DNA from: Antrodiella citrinella
Lineage: Eukaryota; Basidiomycota; Agaricomycetes; Polyporales; Steccherinaceae
Length of the DNA stretch: 64,000 bases
NCBI GenBank assembly: GCA_004802725.1
Contig: SGPM01000027.1
Location: forward strand, 1 to 64,000
Direction of reading: 5' to 3'
The translations under genes and the position numbers were made by a program. Positions 54,907 to 64,000 of the stretch are shown here, piece by piece. Position 1 is the stretch's first letter, and each line of letters starts with the position of its first letter. The notes beneath the pieces were generated by a model, which had not been told where the DNA came from, made no database searches, and worked only from the letters and a program-made list of their open reading frames with translations.

Positions 54907-56903
54907 TTATACGTAGGACATGTGAGTCAAAGCCTGCCGCTCTGAAACGAAGCAATATGCCATCCCCGTACACCTACAACAAGCTGTACATACAGCAACG
55001 AACAGAGAACCATACATGAGGCAGACCTCAAGGCTAATCCAACAGACAAAGGGCTGGTTGTTTAGTCTATGACACATCAGGTGAGCGAACACTCTAAATG
55101 AGTCCAAGAAATACGAACACTTGGGACTGGTGATGAAACTCGCGAGCGACTTGATCATACTGACAGTCTCCTCCCCGACGGGACGTATCCACTCGGGAGG
55201 CAACGAGAAGCCGTACTGCGTGAACAGGATGTATCAGGCCACCGAGTACCGGAAACACAACAGAGGGTGGGGACTCACCGTACCAGTATCCCGGAGGTGT
55301 GCGGCATACGCGAACTTGATCCCCGCTGTGGCGGACATGTAATCAACGACGTTGCCTGGCGCCATGTACAGCATTTGGCATAGACGACCTGTCTGGAGGG
55401 GGCATGGTTCACTGTTAGTGGTGAGGTGTGAGGTGATTGAGGATGAAACGAACTTACGGTAAAGACGGTGCCGTGAATGGCTTTGATGGCGCGTGCAGCA
55501 CCCATGGCTGCCTCGACTTGATCTTCCGCATCCTTAGGGGCTTTTTTACATGAAAACGAGTACGGCGTGGACACTGAGAAAAGGAACGAGGTCAGTGTGG
55601 ATCCAAACGTATTGCAAGCAGGAAACACGCACGCATCTGGCCGTAGCTCCTCAGATCTACGTAGGCATTCAGATTTGGCAGAGTCGTGATCCAATTGGCG
55701 ATGTTGTTCACCTCCGGTGCCTCGAATGGACGATGTCCCGGATACCAGGGTGCGCATGGGTCCGTGGGCAAGGTCGGTTTCTTCTTGTTCACTTGTGGGA
55801 AACGCGCTTTCGGCTTCCACTTGTATCCCTGAGGGGACGGTCAGCAGGGGGGGCATGCTAAACACCCGGCGAACGCACCCAATTTCTATCAAAGCACATT
55901 GTAAGCATGCAGGACTGTGATCGCACACATAGCAACGTACCTGTTCATGTCTATCCCCACGCACCGCTCGTTCGGTCCAATCACCTGCCGGTTCTTATAC
56001 CTTGGTGTCCCAAGATCAATCCAGCTTCAGGACAACGCTGAGCCGTACTCACCAGAGACGGTCTCTCTCCCACGTATAAACATAGCCGTCCGGGTTGGGA
56101 ACCAAGATAACGTGGAAGTCGAAGCGGTTCAGGAGTGTGGAGAGCGAGTACGGCTCGCTTGCGTCTGCCACGAGTGCGTGGGTGAGGTACATCGCAGTCG
56201 AGGTCGCGATCCACTGTGATTCAATCCTTGTGATTACGCATGCAATCCGAGGACAGAAAACGTACCTCGCGAGCATGTTGAGCGCCGGTCAGAACGAAGC
56301 CCGTCTTCTTGGCATTGTCGGAGGTGTCGGTGACCTTGGGTTTCGAGATGGTCAAAGCGAACATTTCCCTCCCTTCTGAAGAGTGGCCGATGTCGGTGCG
56401 CGTGACAAGGTCCGGATACAGCTCCAACAACTCGTCAACGAAGCTGTCGATGTCTTCCAGGCGGTGATAGTCTTCGTGAAAGGTAGAGTTGGTCAGCGAG
56501 ATAAGGCTCCACGGCGCCGCGAGTTTTGGAGGAGGTTCAAGTAATGTAGATGGTATCAGTGAGTCGTTGTACGAGAGTCCGACGGTATCCAGTGTCGAGA
56601 AAAGGTGGTCGTGTGACGACGGAATGAATATGTCGACATGATTGGCAGCGACGTGCCAAACGTCTGCGTTTGCGAGCTGGAAAGCACACTGAGTATGAAA
56701 GGGCAATAGAGGGACATGCTTACCTGGGCAGCATATAAAAGCTCTTCCCTCTCGTCCTCGCTGTCCGTTTGGAACCGACGGAGCACGCTGCTCACTGGGA
56801 TGGCGTTCGGGGCAAGTGATAAGACCTTCTGATCAAGTGTGGCGGACGACGAACGGATAAGGGGCAGTATAGACCAGAATACGATGAAAGCAGTAGAAAC
56901 CAT
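54907..56903 (-). CDS. ECM14: ECM14-like M14 carboxypeptidase fold protein, probably inactive
   Basis: Exons 56903-56724, 56676-56266, 56213-56053, 56000-55941, 55885-55879 (7 nt), 55828-55633, 55573-55458, 55392-55279 and a last exon from 55215 join in phase. A signal peptide (MVSTAFIVFWSILPLIRSSS) and a pro-region precede the M14 domain. The zinc motif HARE (His194, Glu197) and NPDGYVYTW are present. The third zinc ligand, normally His in DLHSYGQ, is Arg333 (VDLRSYGQM), and the catalytic Glu of the FELRDTG motif is His409 (AAHLRDTG). Yeast ECM14 is likewise described as an inactive metallocarboxypeptidase-like protein linked to cell wall organisation. The end is uncertain: after FITSPK the frame stays open to about 54907, or a further intron is used. 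Start at 56903 was chosen because it gives the signal peptide. Confidence 0.82.
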
Positions 56904-57491
56904 AGTGTGCTCAACGGACGCAGCGGTGTCCGCAGTGTCCTCAACGTTGGGCGAAGCCTCTCGGGCGACTTTCACATGTCGGACTTTGAAATACCCTCTG
57001 CCGAGCCGGCATGTTCACATCGGCGCCTGTCCTCCGACAGACTCCGACCATATGCATATGTTATGCACGCCACAGAATCGAGCTCTGGTGATAGTGTTGC
57101 GACCTGTTCATGCGAGCTGGACTGCACGACTGTCCGAAACATGTTCAGATTACCAATAGTCGGTTTATACGATCACGAGCAATTTGGGGGGATGGGACGT
57201 CGAGCAAAGGATCAACAGCATTGTGATCACCTCGCCTGCCCTAAATCAGGTGTGCATGATAGAGATGCCAAACATCTCCTTAACTTGAAGGAATTACAAT
57301 AATATATAATACGAAACTGGTCATTGACAACTGCCACAGAGTATGAAGCAAAAATCATATTTAGGACCCAAACAACAAGCATACTATACACTATGTCTAC
57401 ACTTCGCAAGTTCGCAGGTCGCCAACGATATTCCGCCTTTCCTTCGCAGTTTGAGAAAATTTAATGCCTAGTGAATGTTGGGAGTGAGTGT
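56904..57491. other. Intergenic
   Basis: Promoter of the ECM14-like gene and 3' flank of MET17. No other feature. Confidence 0.5.
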
Positions 57492-59332
<1,841 letters not shown>

Positions 59333-60037
59333 GACTGGAGAGATTGATCTGAGCGAAAAGTAGGATAACAGTGAGCACGAGGGCGGAAACGATGTCAAAG
59401 TGCAGTGAGGAGCCTCGGGGAAGCTGTCAAAACATGTTTTCAGTCCGTCGTTTTATTGAGCAGACCATCGGCGAAAATGGCAGCATAGCACGCAATTTCC
59501 TGCATAAGCCTAATTGATATCGACTCAACAGTGCCTGGGACTGGGATGCCCTCGTATGGAAGTCTGGCCAGTGGAATGCCGCTGGGATTTGAGAACGTGA
59601 ACAATTATCTGCCGATGTGTGTATTCGTGTTCACTGCTTCTGAAGCTTGAAGTTGTAAACGCAGCAAGGGCATCGTCGGCGAGGAGATCGGTTACGCCGG
59701 CGATCGAGAGTAATATGTAGAAATGTACCAGAGTATAAATGTAAGTATTTCTGCACATGCTTATTTCTACCGTCGGTAATCGCCGGACATTTTACTACCG
59801 TGATCGGTGATCGACGCGTCAAAGGGGTATGGGGTGTACCCACAATACCCATCTCATTACTGAGCATTTACATTCATATTTTGCTTCTTGATCTTCTGCA
59901 ACCCCGAGGACTTCCACCGGTCAGCCACGGCAAAGCTGCTTCTAATTGTTCTAATACATGCATAGTTCGGTCTTGTAACATCCAGCCACGATCACAGGTA
60001 TATTGACATGGACAACTGTGCATGCATTCAAGTGTTG
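59333..60037. other. Intergenic, MET17 promoter region
   Basis: 705 bp between the transcription factor stop and the MET17 start. No coding sequence seen. Confidence 0.5.
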
Positions 60038-63000
60038 TCAAAACAAGTGAGTCGGATCCGCTTGTTCTGCATACGAAAACATCGACGCGAGAAAAGCAGG
60101 ATCCGGGAAGCCAAGAATAGGCGGCATAGGCACGGCTGCTTGATCAGAGGATGTGCCAAGTGTGTCATCCCATATGCTGTGGCTTGCATACTCCTCTTGG
60201 AAGAGACCTTGGAATAGTGCACGATTGTCAGCAGGGTCCTGAGGCTGAAGTAATCCTGCATCTAATGAGGAACCTTGGAAGGCGATGGTGGAAGGAGGAT
60301 CCATTGGCTGATATGTGTGGTGATGTCCGACCATGACTTCCTGCGCGTGACGTCTTGCGTCTACCTCCTCGATATGAGGCTTCAAAAGGTTCTTGAGGAA
60401 CCGAGCGTAACGGCGTGAAGCATGCTGTTCATCAAGACCCTGTCGCTCTGCGTCCAAGGCATCCAGGAGACGTTTCACGAGGTCGATGATACGGTCCTCC
60501 TGGATGTGATTCAGCTTAGATGCGAATTGAGGTCGTAAGAACTAGCGGAGGCTATCAGCACAGGTCCTCGACATGGCTCTGCTCATCGCATACCTTGATC
60601 AGAACAGCAGTGGCAAAAGCCGACAACGTGAAGGTATGCTCAGGAGCGCAACGGATGAGACCGCTGGGTATGAGATCGTTGAGCATGATTTCCAACACGG
60701 AGTACGCAGCATTCAGGCACTGTCAAAAGCATCGTCGTAAGCGTGATCTTCTGGCTGACAGGACTCCTTCTATACATACGCCTGCGAAGAAAATATCGTC
60801 CTCTCTTAGAGCGCGCTGCTTGATGACTTGTTGTAGTCCCACGGAGAATGTCACCAGACGACAGTAGTAGAAGACCCTATTCGAGTAAACTCCGCCGATA
60901 AGTCACGGTCTACTACGGCTCACGGTTCAACTTACGAGTAAACCAAACTGAGCTGAAGGGCCCGTCCAACTTGATCCTCCCTCGGGTTCACTTGACTGCA
61001 CCGCTCTTCAGCAGCTCGCTTCCATCCGTTTAGTTCCGCATCCGCGATGTTGTGGAGTGTCATCAAGTCACAGTGCTGCAAACAACGTTTTTAGTCCTAA
61101 CACGCGGGAGGTAGTAGACTATGAGAAAGCATACCTCGCGCAAGTTCACCTGATGCTCAAACACTGGATTCACCGTCTCTGAAAACCGCGTGATGATACG
61201 GAGAAGCTCGGTGAGAGATACTAGGAATACATCGCTCGGTTGGTGATATTTCCAATTAAGCATATTCTTTGCTGCTTGTCGTACGATCTGAAATGCAAGA
61301 CGAGGTTAGTGACACGCGCGTAGAGATAACAACACGCACGTCATCATCCGGCATCATAAATGGCTTTCCTACATTGACACAGATGCACCGGTCCAAGATG
61401 AAGCACGAGAGCCAGGTGCGTGTCCTATTCAAAATCTCTCGTTGGCTCCGCTCGGCGGTTGGCTTGTCGTCCGGTAGACGATTGAGGCTCAAATCCATGG
61501 CGAGTCTTGCATCCAATCCCAATGCTCAGGTCATGGCTTGAGTGAATAAGGATGACTCACCGAAACGCCAGTCCGGTGAAGAACCAACTTCGATCCTCTT
61601 CCAGCCTCCGAGCTGGTGGAGAATAAGAACCGAGGAGCAGGTATGCTTGACACATTTCCACCGTCTTCCACCCTCCTAAGAATGCGTTTCCTGCGGCGGC
61701 TTTCGCTAGATGCATGGCCAACACGTAGATATCAGGTTTCTCCTCGTAGTAGCGGGAAGCGAGCGCGCATACTATGGTCAGAAGTCAGATTAGACAGAAG
61801 AACAGCGGATGGGAGGACGGGGTACTGACCAACTGTGAAGAGAAAAGGGCATCGACCAAGTACGGCCGCTGGGGTGTGTATGTTTTCGTCTAGAATGGGG
61901 ACGAAATACTAGGGTATGATCAGTTAGCTGAACGTGTTTCAGGATATAGCACCCAACGCACATTGATGGTCCGAAAGAATCTGCACATGTTGAGGTCAAC
62001 AAAAGCTCGCAAACGACACAAGTCTGAGCACGCACATATCGAACAGTTTGATAGCATCCTCGTAATTGATGAGACCCGATAAGAGTATTTCAGGAGCAGC
62101 TTGTCGTTCCACTATGAGTCGACGCAGCTCCAAATTTGTGGAAGGTCCTGAGATGTATGAGCAGACATCGATACAACGTATTTCATGAGAAATACCTGGC
62201 TGAAAATAAGACCTGGAACCGATCCCTCCTTCGACTCTGAGGTCCCTGCAGTCCTCATCCGTTGTGGCGTGTGATCCGGGAGTTGGAGACTGGTGGCGAT
62301 TACACGATAACGCAGTAGAAGCAAGGATACCAGCTGGTGCAGATCCTCCCGGCGTGAAGTTCAACTGACGTAGAATGGATTTTTTATCCGCTCCCTCTTC
62401 ATCGTCTTCTCCATCATCGTCGCTCACTGGTCCATCTTCCAAGGCTGAAACATCCACTTTGTACTTAACACTATTCCTGTTTCTTTCTAGCCAAGCGAGG
62501 ACAGCTTGATGTTTGGCTCTGTGAGCGGGCGTCAAGGCAAGTTTGGACGGGACAATGGACATAGGTGTAGCCAGCGAAGGAGGTGGGTTCAAACGACCGA
62601 GGAGCTGGTCAATCTTCGCGTCTTTCTCCCGGATCTGTTTGCGTAGAATGTCACTCATACTGAAAGCGCTAGGTGAGAAAGCGATAAAATCTCGTTCAAA
62701 TGGTCATTTTCTTACCCCGGTGACCTCGGTTTGCGACCAAGCACGATACACTCATATCCGCCGACAATACATCTGGCGCACCGGTCATCGTTATCGACGA
62801 AAGTGCATCTCATCTGTAGATCCCGCTGAGTACGTATGACCACATCACGAGAGAAAAAAAGCTTGCCTTGACTTTCTTGCACCTAGTACAGGCACCGTTG
62901 GGTCTTGGTCGAGGAGGTGGCGGTGGCTGAGTGCCGGTTTGTAGATGGTTCGTCAAATCTGCACTGTCTGCAAAACCGAGCTCTCCGGGCCTGCTGGTCA

Positions 63001-63175
63001 CATATCTACCCGATAGAACATCCACCAAACCTGTATTTGATGACCCTTGCAGTTGAATTGAATTACTCCCTTGGAGGTTCAAGTCGTGATCATGAGTGAG
63101 AAGTCTATGAAGAGCTGAAGGGGGGTCCATCGAAACGAGCTGTACGTTTACGACTGATGGACCCGTTGAGGACAT
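60038..63175 (-). CDS. Zn2Cys6 transcription factor with fungal-specific TF domain
   Basis: The start at ATG 63175 (MSSTGPSVVNVQLVSMDPPS) is preferred; an in-frame ATG at 63277 is an alternative. A Zn2Cys6 cluster is built over the first intron: GACTRCKKVK and MRCTFVDNDDRCARCIVGGYEC, giving CX2CX6C...CX2CX6C. That intron uses a GC donor. A coiled-coil linker follows (ILRKQIREKDAKIDQLLGRL), then an acidic stretch, then the fungal transcription factor domain: LELRRLIVERQAAPEILLSG, FFRHINYFVPILDENIH, CQAYLLLGSYSPP, RTRTWLSCFILDRCICVNVG and MPDDDV. The C-terminus is Gln/Pro-rich. Such proteins bind CGG half-sites as dimers in the nucleus. The target is unknown. The two pieces of the cluster are separated here only to show the splice. 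Confidence 0.85.
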
Positions 63176-64000
63176 ATAAGTCGCATTTGCAAAAGAAGAG
63201 TGGAGATTCTCCTGTAAGCACAGCGGTGACAGATAGAAATGAGGGTTCACCGGATGGTGTATTGTATGGGCTGACAAAGCCTCGTCACATGCATATGAAT
63301 CTATGTCCAGTGAATAAAATGAACAGACAGTCCGAATGAATACGTGCCAAAGCAGACATCGAAGACGGTCGTATAATGTACCTCCAAAAAAACTTCAATC
63401 AGGACCACGAGTCGGGAGAATTTGAGACTTGAAGGCAAGTCCTGCGTACACTGCTCGCATGTGTCATGATCCTGCGTAGTCTTGAGCTTAGACATCCGGT
63501 ACACATCTACCGTATTGAGATGTCAAGCGCAGTTCCCTGGCATGATTAGAACTGCCAATTTGATATCCTGGACCGGTGAATACGAGAAATGGACGCTCAC
63601 CGCTACTTTACCGGTTGCATTGTTGAAAATGATATCACGGGCGCAATTGGCTCACGGCGAATGGCAACTCTGCGCGTCAACATGTCGTGCCACCGATGAA
63701 CGTTGAACATTGAGTGGTTCGAGAGTCAGTTGGAACGTTGATGTGAACGAGCTTGTGGAAACAAATAGCTGTTCCGAAAGCAGGAGAGTACACAAATAGA
63801 AACACACAACGCGTACATACCTCACAACATCGCGTCCTCCGAGTCCCCGCCGACTCCCCGGGTATTCTGTCAGAGACACCCCGGAACTTGCTTCATAAAA
63901 GGGACAAGGGACATGGACCGTACTACCGTCGCAGAACGTTCTCGCAAAAATATATGTTCGCGAAACATGCATTCAATACAATGGGAGAAAGGGCTCCTGA
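63176..64000. other. Upstream region of the transcription factor
   Basis: Promoter side of the Zn2Cys6 gene. A 106-codon minus frame at 63652-63972 has no features and was not accepted. Confidence 0.45.

Overview
The window reads as nuclear DNA of a filamentous basidiomycete, most likely an agaricomycete. Genes are split by many short introns (about 50-70 bp, GT-AG with occasional GC-AG), codon use is GC-leaning, and the families present (lineage-specific F-box proteins, sedolisin peptidases, CK1-like kinases, a Dal5-type MFS carrier, MET17, a Rho GTPase, Zn2Cys6 and C2H2 regulators) fit that group. All exon structures were inferred by hand from splice signals, phase and paralogue comparison. 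There is no transcript evidence. A run of N lies at 30555-30692, with scattered Ns elsewhere.

Layout. 1-7 kb: a 1.5 kb non-autonomous transposon with 55 bp inverted ends, a 719-aa F-box-like gene, then a 650 bp foldback element next to a 5'-truncated MPDU1 (PQ-loop) gene. 7.6-12.4 kb: two tandem intact Fic-domain genes of 494 and 495 aa with identical exon phases, separated by an array of diverged repeats. 14-17.2 kb: a lineage-specific gene and an intact secreted sedolisin. 19-28 kb: a decayed, repeat-derived zone holding poorly defined hypothetical genes, a truncated second sedolisin copy, an F-box gene, a frameshifted P-loop gene and an F-box pseudogene. 28.5-30 kb: a Rho-family GTPase. 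After the gap come a second F-box gene, a second member of the 14 kb family, a small secreted protein, a broken reductase, a C2H2 regulator and an MFS carrier. 41.4-43.4 kb: a third, frameshifted sedolisin copy. 44-47.4 kb: two head-to-head CK1-like kinases, one dead and one intact. 49-53 kb: two adjacent hypotheticals, the second with a PD-(D/E)xK-like core. 54-63 kb: an uncertain small gene, an ECM14-like pseudo-carboxypeptidase, MET17 and a Zn2Cys6 transcription factor.

The genes do not form one pathway. The strongest candidate for new biology is the tandem Fic pair. Both copies keep the complete catalytic motif HPFEDGNGRxxR and an upstream TxxxEG motif like the autoinhibitory glutamate of FICD, at the same spacing, so they look like regulated AMPylation/de-AMPylation enzymes. 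The window also shows repeated gene birth and decay: sedolisin x3, F-box x3, CK1-like x3 and the 14/33 kb family x2. Four genes carry very short internal exons (7, 7, 9 and 18-19 nt).
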